Positions 9,001-17,742 of a stretch of DNA of 58,553 nucleotides are shown here, piece by piece. Numbering within the stretch: position 1 is the first letter of the stretch; every line of letters starts with the position of its first letter. The position numbers were made by a program, and so were the translations under genes. Below the pieces are notes generated by a model, which was given only the letters and a program-made list of their open reading frames with translations, was not told the DNA's origin and ran no database searches. The stretch is from NCBI GenBank assembly GCA_031411235.1, contig JANOAR010000060.1, forward strand, positions 1-58,553. The letters run 5' to 3'. This DNA is from JANOAR01 sp031411235. Lineage in GTDB: Bacteria > Verrucomicrobiota > Verrucomicrobiia > Verrucomicrobiales > Verrucomicrobiaceae.

Positions 9001-10482
9001 TTACCGCGTGAAGCGATCTCTCAGATGCTCCAAGTGCCACTGCGCATTCGTTGGTTCACCCGTCGCTGCGGTCATAATATCTCGCGGGAGCATGGCCGAG
9101 CCATGCGCATGAACGTTCTCCCGCAGCCAAGCGAGCAGCGGCGCGTGGTCGGCCTTGGCGATGCCTTCGCGCACAGCGTCCACTTTCTGCGCGGCATGGT
9201 AGAGCTGCGCGGCGTTAAGATTCCCCAGGGTGTAGGTGGGGAAGTAGCCGAGGCCACCCATCGACCAATGGATGTCCTGCAAGCAGCCATGCGCATCGTC
9301 AGGCGGAGTGCGACCGAAAAGCGCCTTGTATTCATCATTCCAGGCCGCAGGCACATCTTTGATCTTCAGCTCTCGGTTTAACAAACGGCGCTCGATGCTG
9401 AAGCGCAGCAGGATGTGCAGATCATACGTGGCCTCATCGGCTTCGACGCGGATGAAGCTGAATTCAGCGCGATGGATGCCACGCAAAAAATCATCCAAGG
9501 CGAATCGAGACAACGAGGGAAATATCTCAGCCGCGCGTGGCAACCAGTGCTGCCAGAAGGTGCGCGAGCGGCCCACATGGTTCTCCCACAGCCGCGATTG
9601 CGATTCATGGATGCCCAGCGATACCGCCGTACCGGAGGGCAGGCCGTAGTCGCAGACGGGCAGCCCCTGCTCATACAAGCCATGCCCCGCCTCGTGCAGC
9701 ACACCGAAGAGTGAGGAACAAAAGTCGCGCGCATCATAGCGCGTCGTCAGTCGCACATCGCGCGGCCCTAGCTTGGTGCAAAAAGGATGCGCGGTGGTGT
9801 CGATGCGGCCAGCGTCGAAGTCGAAGCCGATAGACTCCGCGATTTCGCGGTTGAGCTGCTGTTGTTTTTCAATCGGGTAGTCGCCCGCGAGCACATCCGC
9901 AGGCACTTCGGCGGAGCGCTCCACAGCTGCCTTGGCGATCACGGCGAGCTGGGGGCGCAGGGAGTCGAAGAGCAGCGCAATGTCTGCCGCACGGGCGCTG
10001 GGCTCATACTCATCGAGCAGCGCATCGTAGGGCTCGCCGCCTGTGTAGCCCCAGCGCTCGGCCTTCTTTCGCGTGAGCCGCAGCAGCTTATCAAGGTGGG
10101 GAGCGAACTGTTTAAAATCGGAGTCTTTACGCGCCTGCACCCATGCGGCCTTGGCCAGCGATGAAGTCTCGCTGAACTCTTCCACGAGCTTTTGCGGCAG
10201 CTTTGTCGCGCGGTTCACGAGGCGTCGCCACTCGCGCACATTGGCCTGCATGACGGGGGTCTGCTCGGCGGACTCGCTCTCGGCTTGATCCAGTAGCAGG
10301 CGAAATTTCCGCGAGGTGAATAGCCCATGCCCCTTGCCCGTGAGGTAGCCCACTTGCTTCGCCCGATGCGCCAGCGCATTGGCTGGCATGTAGGTTTCCT
10401 GATCCCAGCCAATGGTGGCCGTCGTGGATTCGAGCAGCGCGATCTCCGTCGCAATCTGGCTGAGCTGGGGGTAAGCGAGCAT
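9001..10482 (-). CDS. M32-family carboxypeptidase (carboxypeptidase Taq type)
   Basis: A zinc metallocarboxypeptidase of about 493 residues that removes C-terminal amino acids from peptides, cytoplasmic (no signal peptide). The zinc motif HEAGH is seen within GVLHEAGHGLYEQGLP, with HESQSRLWENHVGRS downstream supplying the third ligand Glu; TTRYDARDFCSSLFG and LHILLRFSIERRL are further family blocks. I use the ATG at 10482 (MLAYPQLSQIATEIALLE); the ATG at 10539 adds 19 residues without family resemblance. Neighbouring genes on both sides (mutM upstream by 112 nt, miaA downstream by 106 nt) are functionally unrelated. It may help digest peptides brought in by the Yej-type importer, which is inference. 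Confidence 0.93.
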   Translation of the reverse strand: MLAYPQLSQIATEIALLESTTATIGWDQETYMPANALAHRAKQVGYLTGKGHGLFTSRKFRLLLDQAESESAEQTPVMQANVREWRRLVNRATKLPQKLVEEFSETSSLAKAAWVQARKDSDFKQFAPHLDKLLRLTRKKAERWGYTGGEPYDALLDEYEPSARAADIALLFDSLRPQLAVIAKAAVERSAEVPADVLAGDYPIEKQQQLNREIAESIGFDFDAGRIDTTAHPFCTKLGPRDVRLTTRYDARDFCSSLFGVLHEAGHGLYEQGLPVCDYGLPSGTAVSLGIHESQSRLWENHVGRSRTFWQHWLPRAAEIFPSLSRFALDDFLRGIHRAEFSFIRVEADEATYDLHILLRFSIERRLLNRELKIKDVPAAWNDEYKALFGRTPPDDAHGCLQDIHWSMGGLGYFPTYTLGNLNAAQLYHAAQKVDAVREGIAKADHAPLLAWLRENVHAHGSAMLPRDIMTAATGEPTNAQWHLEHLRDRFTR

Positions 10483-10594
10483 GTTTGTAGGTGGGAGCAA
10501 AAGGGCGGTTCCCGTGCGTGCTACCAAGTGCCCTGTCAAGAGAGTGCGGGCGTTGTGACGCAGCGAGTTTGGAACAGCCTGCCAGCCGCTCGTC

Positions 10595-11407
10595 TCACCG
10601 CTGGCACTTCGGGCAATAAAACGTCGAGCGTGCGCCCATCACGACCCGCCGCACCACTGTGCCACATGCCAGGCAAGGCTCGCCCTCGCGGCCATACACG
10701 CTCAGGCTTTGCTTAAAATAACCTGGCTCACCATTCTCACGCAGGAAGTCTCGCAGCGTCGTGCCACCCATTTCGATGCTCGCGCTAAGCACGGATTGGA
10801 TCGCTTCCACCAGCCGCGCTAGACGCGCCCGGCTCACCTTTCCCGCCGCTCGCACTGGCGCGATGCACGCCATGAATAGCGACTCACAGGCATAAATATT
10901 GCCCACACCCACGACTAGATGCGAGTCCATGATGGCTTGTTTGATCGGCATCGCCCGCCCTTTCAATGCGGCCAGCAAATACGCCACATCGAAGTCCTCG
11001 CCCAGCGGTTCAGGGCCAAGATCAGCGAGCAGCGCGTGTTGCATCGGATCGCCTTCAATGAGCAAGCAGGCACCGAAGCGACGCGGGTCGTGCAGACGCA
11101 GTTGCAGCCCATTTTTCAGCTCCAGTGCAACATGGTCGTGCTTGCGCCATTCGCTCTGCGCAGGGACAACCCGCAGACTGCCTGACATACCAAGATGCAG
11201 GAGCAACGTCCCGCGTTGGGTTTTAAAAAGCAGGTACTTTCCCCGGCGTAGGCCAGACTCAACAACGCAGTTTTTCAGTCGAGAGATCTCTGGGGATACA
11301 GGCCAGCGCAGGGCCGCATTGCGCACCAGCACCCGCTGTATCTGCTGCCCCACAAGGTAGGGCGCGACACCGCGCAACGTGGTTTCCACCTCTGGAAGTT
11401 CTGGCAT
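10595..11407 (-). CDS. mutM: Formamidopyrimidine-DNA glycosylase (Fpg)
   Basis: A base-excision-repair enzyme removing 8-oxoguanine and formamidopyrimidines and nicking the abasic site. The 270-residue protein begins MPELPEVETTLRG, with the N-terminal Pro2 nucleophile and Glu3. A central GKYLLF...LLHLGMSG segment holds the conserved Lys of the active site. VGVGNIYACESLF corresponds to the helix-two-turn-helix. The C-terminal zinc finger CLACG...FYCPKC has its four Cys intact. Size is the family norm. Single gene; nothing in the sequence suggests special regulation. Confidence 0.97.
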   Translation of the reverse strand: MPELPEVETTLRGVAPYLVGQQIQRVLVRNAALRWPVSPEISRLKNCVVESGLRRGKYLLFKTQRGTLLLHLGMSGSLRVVPAQSEWRKHDHVALELKNGLQLRLHDPRRFGACLLIEGDPMQHALLADLGPEPLGEDFDVAYLLAALKGRAMPIKQAIMDSHLVVGVGNIYACESLFMACIAPVRAAGKVSRARLARLVEAIQSVLSASIEMGGTTLRDFLRENGEPGYFKQSLSVYGREGEPCLACGTVVRRVVMGARSTFYCPKCQR

Positions 11408-11475
11408 AAAGCGGGAATAGAGGTCGCTGCGGAAGTAGCCAAAAGGGACTGTCAGCCTACGCTGACTCGCGCCGC

Positions 11476-12297
11476 TTACGGAGGATTCACATCCGTCCCT
11501 GTGCCTGGATCAATGGGAGGCGTCGTCGGCGTGGTGGGGGTCGTTGGAGTCGTAGGCGTCGTCGGCGTGGTGGGTGTATCCGAAACATAGCCCTGTTGCT
11601 TCACACGCAGCAGCATTTGGGCGAAGCCGCTGGTGACGGTGCCACCGTTTTTATTAGCCTTGGCGGTTTCATCTTCATCGAGCACGAGCTTCATTTCGGC
11701 GAACTCGATAAAGCTGAGGGTGCCATCGGTTGGCTGTGCAGTGGCGGCGAGCTTGGACTCATCGCGCGAGGCCTGGGCCATGCCGTGCAGGGTCTTGGCA
11801 GCCTTGACCCGAAGGGTGTAGCCAGGGCCATTGATTTGCAGCGGATGCTTCACTTCGCCAAAGGCCTGCATACTCAGCATGGGGTCGCTACCACCTGCGG
11901 TGCCACCGCCCATCGCGACGATGGAATAACGCTTGTCGTCAGTCTTGGCGGCGTAAAAGGCAACGGTATTGGCCTGTTCGTTATAGACTCGACTGCCGCC
12001 GTCATTCGCGGTGAGAATGGCCGAGCCAGTGCCGCCAAGCGAGGGCACGATGACGTAGCCACCGCCCCAGAAGTCCACATTGAAGCCTTCGACATGCTCA
12101 AACTTCAACTCGTAAATGAAGACGCCCGTGGCGGTGGTCGCCGTGGGCGTTGTTGTGACAGGCGTCGTCGGGGTGGTTGGCGTTGTCGGCGTTACTGGAG
12201 TCGTCGGGGTGGTTGTTTGCGCTTGGGCAAATGGCACGCAGGCTCCCAAGAGGGCGAGCAGGACGAGACGTCTCAGGCAGTGAGAGAAAATTTTCAT
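11476..12297 (-). CDS. Secreted protein of unknown function with Thr/Pro repeats at both ends
   Basis: Not recognised. The 273-residue product has a signal peptide (1-26, cleavage near FAQAQ), then a TTP/VTP repeat linker to about residue 52, a globular region of about 170 residues, and a second TPTTP repeat tail of about 20 residues before PPIDPGTGTDVNPP. The central part begins GVFIYELKFEHVEGFNVDFW and contains Gly-rich and beta-prone stretches, with no Cys pairs or catalytic motif that I can name. The repeats are coded by slightly varied codons, so they are not a recent perfect tandem expansion. Probably exported and held or spaced by the Thr/Pro linkers. It follows msrB on the same strand after 110 nt that contain a hairpin. 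Confidence 0.75.
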   Translation of the reverse strand: MKIFSHCLRRLVLLALLGACVPFAQAQTTTPTTPVTPTTPTTPTTPVTTTPTATTATGVFIYELKFEHVEGFNVDFWGGGYVIVPSLGGTGSAILTANDGGSRVYNEQANTVAFYAAKTDDKRYSIVAMGGGTAGGSDPMLSMQAFGEVKHPLQINGPGYTLRVKAAKTLHGMAQASRDESKLAATAQPTDGTLSFIEFAEMKLVLDEDETAKANKNGGTVTSGFAQMLLRVKQQGYVSDTPTTPTTPTTPTTPTTPTTPPIDPGTGTDVNPP

Positions 12298-12346
12298 GGG
12301 TTTAGGATGTTAGCGATCTGCTAGCTTAGTGTCCAGAGGCGGTTTG

Positions 12347-12372
12347 GCGCTCATTCGTTGTCGAATGAACGC
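12347..12372. terminator. Possible hairpin terminator after msrB (no U-tract)
   Basis: Two 11-nt arms (12347-12357, gcgctcattcg, and 12362-12372, cgaatgaacgc) with one mismatch and a 4-nt loop. It lies 36 nt past the msrB stop on the minus strand. No T-run follows on that strand, so it may be a weak terminator, an mRNA 3'-end stabiliser or an attenuator for the downstream gene. Confidence 0.4.
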
Positions 12373-12407
12373 TCCTTCGCGTAACGCCGCCGCCTGCTTC
12401 TAAGCAC

Positions 12408-12974
12408 CTATTTTTTCGCGGGTTCAGCCGCTTTCTCTTTGGCGGCAGCTTCCGCTGCGGCCTTGCCGGGCACAAATTTGAGCGACTCAGCATTGATGCA
12501 GAAACGGCGGTCGGTTGGTGTATTGAAGCCCTCTTTTTCAAAGACGTGACCGAGGTGGGCATCGCACTTTTTGCACACCACTTCGATACGCCGACCATCA
12601 GGATCACGATGTTCGGCGACGCCCTTGGCTTTGCTTTGATCGTAGAAGGAAGGCCAGCCGCAGCCGGAGTGAAATTTTTCGTTGGAGGTGAAAAGCTCAG
12701 CACCACAACTGGCGCAGAAGTAGGTGCCTTCGCCCTGCTTATTGAACTCATCATACTTGGCTCCGTTGGGGGCCTCGGTGCCAGCCTGGCGCATGATGCG
12801 GTACTGCTCGGGCGTGAGTATTTTGCGCCACTCTTCATCCGTCTTCACGACTTTGTCGGTCTTGGTGTCCATAACTTTTTCAGGGGTGGGTTTGGGGGCA
12901 GCGGGCTTGGCGTCCTCGGCATTCGAGGCGAGTCCAATAGCGAGGATGAGGGCGGTGATGCGGATTGTTTTCAT
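12408..12974 (-). CDS. msrB: Peptide-methionine (R)-S-oxide reductase, exported
   Basis: Repairs methionine-R-sulfoxide in proteins. The 188-residue product starts with a short signal peptide (MKTIRITALILAIGLASNAEDA), so it probably acts in the periplasm, unlike the usual cytoplasmic MsrB. The catalytic domain spans about 45-170. It has the zinc pairs CASC and CKKC, the FHSGCGWPSF block, HLGHVF, and RRFCINAESL, which holds the catalytic Cys. The recycling Cys often found earlier in the chain probably corresponds to the Cys in SGCGWP. A Lys/Ala-rich tail follows. It sits just upstream of the Thr/Pro secreted protein, and the peptide importer lies on its other side. Confidence 0.95.
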   Translation of the reverse strand: MKTIRITALILAIGLASNAEDAKPAAPKPTPEKVMDTKTDKVVKTDEEWRKILTPEQYRIMRQAGTEAPNGAKYDEFNKQGEGTYFCASCGAELFTSNEKFHSGCGWPSFYDQSKAKGVAEHRDPDGRRIEVVCKKCDAHLGHVFEKEGFNTPTDRRFCINAESLKFVPGKAAAEAAAKEKAAEPAKK

Positions 12975-13049
12975 GGTAACGATGAGAGTTGGGCGAGAGA
13001 CGCTTATTCCATAGCTACGTCTCTATCGCTTCGAGAGTTTGTGGTTCTT

Positions 13050-14021
13050 TCAATCCACACAGCAGGGGCAGGCCTGCACCCAGTGGCCGGGGGCGACTTC
13101 CTTCAACGATAAATCAACGCCCACGCTGTCCTTCCATTTGGGATGATTAACGCGATGGCCAAAGGCACAGCCTGCGGGCGGATTGATGGGACTGGGCACG
13201 TCGCCCACCAGTAGGATGCGCTGTTTGCGCCGTGCCGGATCGACCTCGGGGATGGCCGAGAGCAAGGCCTTGGTATAAGCATGGCGCGGGTCGCGATACA
13301 GCGCCTCGGCAGTGGCAAGTTCGACGATCTTGCCGAGGTACATCACAGCCACGCGGTCGCTCATGTGCTTCACCACGCCGAGGTCGTGGGCGATGAAGAG
13401 GTAGGCGAGACCGAAGTCGCGTTGCAGCTCCAGCAGCAGGTTTAAAACCTGGGCCTGCACCGAGACATCGAGCGCGGAGACAGGCTCGTCGCATACGATG
13501 AGCTTGGGTTTCAAAGCCAGTGCTCGGGCGATGCCAATGCGCTGGCGCTGGCCACCGCTGAACTCGAAAGAATAACGCTCCGCCGCATCAGTGGGCAGCC
13601 CCACACGCTCCAGCAACTCGGCCACACGAGCACCGCGCTCGGCCCGCGCGCCGATGCCTTGGATGATGAAGGGCTCTTCCAAAATCTGCCCCACGGTGTG
13701 CCTGGGGTTCAGCGATTCGGCGGGGTCTTGGAACACCATCTGCATGTCGCGGCGGATGGTGCGCAGAGCTGCCGAAGTCACCCGCGAGAGGTCATAACCA
13801 TCGAAGATGATTTGACCCGCCGTGGGCTTGAGCAAGCGCACGACGGAGCGCGCGACGGTGCTCTTGCCACAGCCAGACTCGCCGACAAGACCGAGTGTCT
13901 CACCCCTGCCGAGTTCCAGCGACACGCCATCGACAGCTTTGCAGGCAGCGATCGAACGCCTGAACACGCCCCCACGAATGGGGAAATGTAGCTTGAGGTT
14001 TTGAATGGAGAGGAGGCTCAT
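13050..14021 (-). CDS. Peptide ABC importer ATPase (second half of YejF / OppF type)
   Basis: A 323-residue ATPase of the oligopeptide/microcin C importer family, energising uptake with its partner ATPase. It shows Walker A GESGCGKST near 48, signature FSGGQRQRIGIA near 153, Walker B LIVCDEPVSALD near 172, switch His in FIAHDLGVVKHMSD, and the C-terminal oligopeptide-binding extension ending APGHWVQACPCC. Its four closely spaced Cys/Pro at the C-terminus resemble the [4Fe-4S]-like Cys cluster of some DppD/DppF proteins, but only a Cys pair is visible. It begins within the stop of the preceding gene (ATGA, 4-nt overlap). E. coli YejF carries both ATPase halves in one chain; here they are separate genes. 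Confidence 0.93.
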   Translation of the reverse strand: MSLLSIQNLKLHFPIRGGVFRRSIAACKAVDGVSLELGRGETLGLVGESGCGKSTVARSVVRLLKPTAGQIIFDGYDLSRVTSAALRTIRRDMQMVFQDPAESLNPRHTVGQILEEPFIIQGIGARAERGARVAELLERVGLPTDAAERYSFEFSGGQRQRIGIARALALKPKLIVCDEPVSALDVSVQAQVLNLLLELQRDFGLAYLFIAHDLGVVKHMSDRVAVMYLGKIVELATAEALYRDPRHAYTKALLSAIPEVDPARRKQRILLVGDVPSPINPPAGCAFGHRVNHPKWKDSVGVDLSLKEVAPGHWVQACPCCVD

Positions 14022-15703
14022 GACGGAAGGCCCAGGCGACTTCTCAAGCCTGAGTCAGGGTGAACAATAATGACATCAATCGGGAGGATCACGCCGCCAG
14101 AGGTCGCCACGAAATTCCCATCGTGGCAATCCATCACAGCGAGATCGTCTGATGGCCGGTAAAAGCTCTCCGGCACTTCCGTCGGGGCAAATCCAGCCGC
14201 CTGCATGAAGTGGGCGATGCTTTCCTCGGTAGGCACATCACCCGTGATCCAGGGTTGCGACATGACCAAGCTGAAGCCAGCAGGCGAGTCGATCACGCCT
14301 TCCCACTCTGCCGAGTCACCGAAGATTTGGTTTTGCAAAAGCCAGCGTTCCAAATATTCCAGCGGCAGAGCCGAGTCTGGCTCACCATTCGGATAGGCGA
14401 CGCCACAGCGGCCCGTGTTGGTGATCTTGATAGCGCAATGGCGCTCATCATTATAGAACACTCGATGTTCCGCACCCAGCGCAAACGGAGTTTGGTAGCG
14501 ATCCGCAGCAATCAGTTTGCCAAGGATTTTTGCCCATGCGGCAAGGGACTGGAACTGCTTTTTGCGCTGGCTCTCTCGGCTCTCACGGCCTGATGTCTCG
14601 CCACTTGCGCCTTCGCCTGTGCGGAGGTGATGGATGGCTGACTCAAGCGCGCTTTCCGCAATTCGGCTGGGTTGGTGATCATGGGGCAAATCATATTCAT
14701 TAAGCTGTGTCTTGGCAATCTCAATTCCCATGCACGCCGCACAGGACTCCACCCAGTGGCCTGGGCTGGCCTCTTCAAATGTTGGCCGCGTGCTGAGCTG
14801 CGCCGCGCTGTGCGCATGGCCCGAGCGCGGGGCGAAGCGGCAGCCGCTGGGCATCGCTCGCAGGCTGGGCACCATGCCTTCGATGATGGGCAATGGCGTC
14901 TTGGGCGGGTGCTCCAGCTTGGGCAGGCAGCGGATGAGGCCCTGCGTGTACGGATGCAGCGGCTGGTCGAAAATGGCACGCACGGGGCCGCGCTCGGCGA
15001 TACGGCCCGCATACATCACGGCGACTTCATCACAGGTCTCGGCGACCACGGCAAGGTCGTGGGTGATGAGGATGACGGCCATGCCAGTGTCGCGTTGCAG
15101 TCGCTTGATGAGGTCTAAAATCTGCGCCTGCACGGTGACATCGAGCGCGGTGGTGGGCTCGTCGGCGATGAGCAGCTTGGGGTTGCAGGAGAGCGCCATG
15201 GCGATCATCACGCGTTGCCTCATGCCGCCGCTGAGCTGATGCGGGAACTCGTTCACTCGCTGATCCGGGGCTGGGATACCGACCCATTCCATCAACTCCA
15301 CAGCGCGGCGCAGGGCAACGGTGGGAGTGAGCTGCTGATGGATCAGCAGGTTCTCGATGATTTGTTTGCCGACGCGATGCACGGGATTCAGCGCGGTCAT
15401 CGGCTCTTGGAAAATCATCGCGATGTCCTTGCCTCGCACCTTGCGCATGTGTTCGAGCGGGAGGTTGACGAGGTCTTTGCCATCGAAGGTGATGCTGCCG
15501 CCGAGAATGCGGCCCGCTGGCTGCGGCAGCAGGCGCATGAGGCTCATGGCGGTGACGGTTTTGCCACAGCCACTCTCGCCGACGATGCCAAGCGTCTGCC
15601 CTGCGGCGATGTCGAAGGAGATGCCATCGACGGCAGTGAGCAGTGCGTCATCGGCCTGGAAACCAACACGTAGGTCGCGGACTTGGAGGAGGGGTGTGCT
15701 CAT
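14018..15703 (-). CDS. Peptide ABC importer ATPase (OppD/YejF N-half type) fused to a polyvalent-type protein kinase domain
   Basis: Residues 1-325 are an ordinary OppD-like ATPase: Walker A GESGCGKT near 41, signature LSGGMRQRVMIA near 158, Walker B LLIADEPTTALD near 178, and an oligopeptide C-terminal segment ending SPGHWVESCAACMG. After a Ser/Glu/Arg-rich linker (about 330-385) comes a further domain of about 170 residues. It fits the kinase-like family first described in phage polyvalent proteins: GAEHRVFYND, a candidate beta3 Lys426 in CAIKIT, LEYLERWLLQNQIFGD, then MDCHDGNF with Asp525 and Asn530 in the D-x4-N catalytic spacing, and Asp543 in LPIDVII as the DFG-type Asp. The stop overlaps the next ATPase start by 4 nt, so the fusion is embedded in the operon. 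An internal ATG (14731) could in principle make the kinase alone. The kinase assignment rests on motif pattern only. Confidence 0.85.
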   Translation of the reverse strand: MSTPLLQVRDLRVGFQADDALLTAVDGISFDIAAGQTLGIVGESGCGKTVTAMSLMRLLPQPAGRILGGSITFDGKDLVNLPLEHMRKVRGKDIAMIFQEPMTALNPVHRVGKQIIENLLIHQQLTPTVALRRAVELMEWVGIPAPDQRVNEFPHQLSGGMRQRVMIAMALSCNPKLLIADEPTTALDVTVQAQILDLIKRLQRDTGMAVILITHDLAVVAETCDEVAVMYAGRIAERGPVRAIFDQPLHPYTQGLIRCLPKLEHPPKTPLPIIEGMVPSLRAMPSGCRFAPRSGHAHSAAQLSTRPTFEEASPGHWVESCAACMGIEIAKTQLNEYDLPHDHQPSRIAESALESAIHHLRTGEGASGETSGRESRESQRKKQFQSLAAWAKILGKLIAADRYQTPFALGAEHRVFYNDERHCAIKITNTGRCGVAYPNGEPDSALPLEYLERWLLQNQIFGDSAEWEGVIDSPAGFSLVMSQPWITGDVPTEESIAHFMQAAGFAPTEVPESFYRPSDDLAVMDCHDGNFVATSGGVILPIDVIIVHPDSGLRSRLGLPS

Positions 15704-17742
15704 GGTTTTGCCGCTCCTCCTTTCAAGTTTTGATCAAACACCAAGTCCACTTCGGGGAAGGCCTTGCCGCTCTTCATTGCGGCCAGCGTCTCGGCTTTGA
15801 TGGCTTCATCAATCCAATGCACATGGTTGGAAAAAGGCAGCTCGCTCACCGCCACGTTGAAAGTCTTCTCGGGCCAGCGCACCCAGCGCCAGTAGGCGGC
15901 ACGATAGTAGTTTTGCTCGAAGCCGGGAACCCATACGGCTTCATCGTGGATGATCTGATCTGCGCCCCAGCTTGCCTTGCGCATATCCTCGATGGTGGAG
16001 GCAGCGCGTTCGGCTTCACAGAGCACATCCATCGGCTTACTGGCGAAGCTGCACAGATTGTTGGTGTTGGCCTTCGGTGTCTTGCCGTCCGCCATGAAGG
16101 CGTCCTTGCTGTGGAAGTTTTGGTAATGATCGGGGAAGGGCGGCGAGACGCTGAAGCCAACCTGCGTGAGCTGGTGTTTTTTCTGCGTGGCCTTTTGAAA
16201 ATAGGCGGTGGGATCCATGCCTTCGAGCTTGTATTCCACGCCGCACTTTAGCCCCTCTTCCTTTAGCCGTTGCATGTACTTGTCCACCGTGTCGCTCTTG
16301 CGATAGAGGATGGTCAATGACAAGCGCTGGCCCGCAGCATTGACCAGCACGCCATCGTTGCCTTGTTTCGCGTAGCCAGCCTTTGCGAAGTGCTCGCGTG
16401 CTTGCTCGACGCTGAAGGGGCGCGACCGAATCGGCGGATTGCCGAGCAACGGGTAGCCTTCGCTGAAGGAGTTGAGCCGTTGGAAATCACCGCGCAAATC
16501 GAAGTCGATAACCTTCTGGTAGTTCGTCGCGTAGCAGATGCCGAGGCGCACTTCTTTGTTGTCCAGCGGTGGCGAGGCGAGGTTCATCCACATCCCACGT
16601 TTGCTGCTGGGCCAAATATTGTAGAACTTGGCTTTGCAGATGTAGCCCTTGTGAACCTCGGGGATTTCCAGCTTCTCATACCAGTAGTCCGGCACCGCAA
16701 CGAGGAGCTGATCCGCATCAAGCTGGCCCTGGCGCAGCAGTTCAAAGGTCTTCTCTTGGAGCCTCACCACACGGTAGATAATGGTATCGACGTTGTAGCG
16801 ATTGCGGTAGAATTTCTTGTCCTTCGCCCACCAGTCTTTCACCCGACTGAGGGCGATGCTACGACCAAAATGGATGTCCTCATCCTTGACCACATAAGGC
16901 CCGGCGGAGGGTCGGCAGCGCCACTGGTAGCGAGCTTCAAAGTCGGGGCCGAACTCACGGAAGAAGCCGCGTGGTGAGGCGGTGGTATTTGCATCGTAGG
17001 GCGCAAGTGGCTTCGCATCGGTGAGGGTGATCGACAGCGTGCGTGCGTCATATCGAGTGATGTTGGTGAACTGCTCCGAGAAATATTGATTGCCGTACGG
17101 GTTCTTGGGGTACTCCGAGAGCTGCATGTAGAAGGCGTTGAAGAAGTCATCAGACTCAATGGGTTGCCCATCGGAGAAACGAGCATCCGGGTCGATGCGG
17201 AAGTACACGGTGCGGTTATCGGCCGTCACCGCCCACTGCTTGGCGATGCTGGGGATGACGCGCCCGGTGTCGGGATGTAGGCTGATGAGCCCCATCTCAA
17301 TATCGTCATATTGATAACCACGAAAGGAGCCGTTGGAGTTCTCTCCGAGCACGCGCAGCGTCGCTGGAAACGAAGGGATGGCATCGGTGAAGGTGCCGCC
17401 TTTTTTTGCGTGCTCATCGCCGATCTCGGGCTCGGCCATGCCATCTTCCCAACGCAAATCGACAGGCACGTCCTCAGGCTTCGCGAAGGAGAAATACTCG
17501 GGCTTGGTGAGTCGCTCGGTGGTCTTGGCGAGTTGTTTTTCGAGATCCGCTTTTTCGACTGGATCGGTGACTTTAGCGATGTCGGCAGGCAGGCGCTTGG
17601 CATCGTCTTGCAGGGTGCTGAGCACCTTCTTGTTGTAGAAGGCCCAGAAGGCGGCGCGCTCCTTGGTGCCATCGTACGGCGGGAAGTCGGCGGCATGAGC
17701 CAGCGAAACTAGGCAGGCGCAAATAAGTCCAAATCGCTTCAT
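15700..17742 (-). CDS. yejA: Extracellular solute-binding protein family 5, YejA-like
   Basis: Periplasmic receptor that hands peptides (in E. coli, microcin C and similar) to the YejBE channel. The 680-residue product has a short signal peptide (MKRFGLICACLVSLAHAADF), an additional charged, probably helical extension (about 25-85) not seen in E. coli YejA, and then the family-5 fold from KKGGTFTDAIPSF. Family landmarks are FRIDPDARFSDGQPIESDDF, SAGPYVVKDEDI, LSRVKDWWAKD and, near the C-terminus, NYYRAAYWRWVRWPEK. The Trp/aromatic richness and the ...GGTF...RVLGENSNGSF... start favour YejA over OppA/DppA. It overlaps both neighbours by 4 nt. Confidence 0.88.
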   Translation of the reverse strand: MKRFGLICACLVSLAHAADFPPYDGTKERAAFWAFYNKKVLSTLQDDAKRLPADIAKVTDPVEKADLEKQLAKTTERLTKPEYFSFAKPEDVPVDLRWEDGMAEPEIGDEHAKKGGTFTDAIPSFPATLRVLGENSNGSFRGYQYDDIEMGLISLHPDTGRVIPSIAKQWAVTADNRTVYFRIDPDARFSDGQPIESDDFFNAFYMQLSEYPKNPYGNQYFSEQFTNITRYDARTLSITLTDAKPLAPYDANTTASPRGFFREFGPDFEARYQWRCRPSAGPYVVKDEDIHFGRSIALSRVKDWWAKDKKFYRNRYNVDTIIYRVVRLQEKTFELLRQGQLDADQLLVAVPDYWYEKLEIPEVHKGYICKAKFYNIWPSSKRGMWMNLASPPLDNKEVRLGICYATNYQKVIDFDLRGDFQRLNSFSEGYPLLGNPPIRSRPFSVEQAREHFAKAGYAKQGNDGVLVNAAGQRLSLTILYRKSDTVDKYMQRLKEEGLKCGVEYKLEGMDPTAYFQKATQKKHQLTQVGFSVSPPFPDHYQNFHSKDAFMADGKTPKANTNNLCSFASKPMDVLCEAERAASTIEDMRKASWGADQIIHDEAVWVPGFEQNYYRAAYWRWVRWPEKTFNVAVSELPFSNHVHWIDEAIKAETLAAMKSGKAFPEVDLVFDQNLKGGAAKP

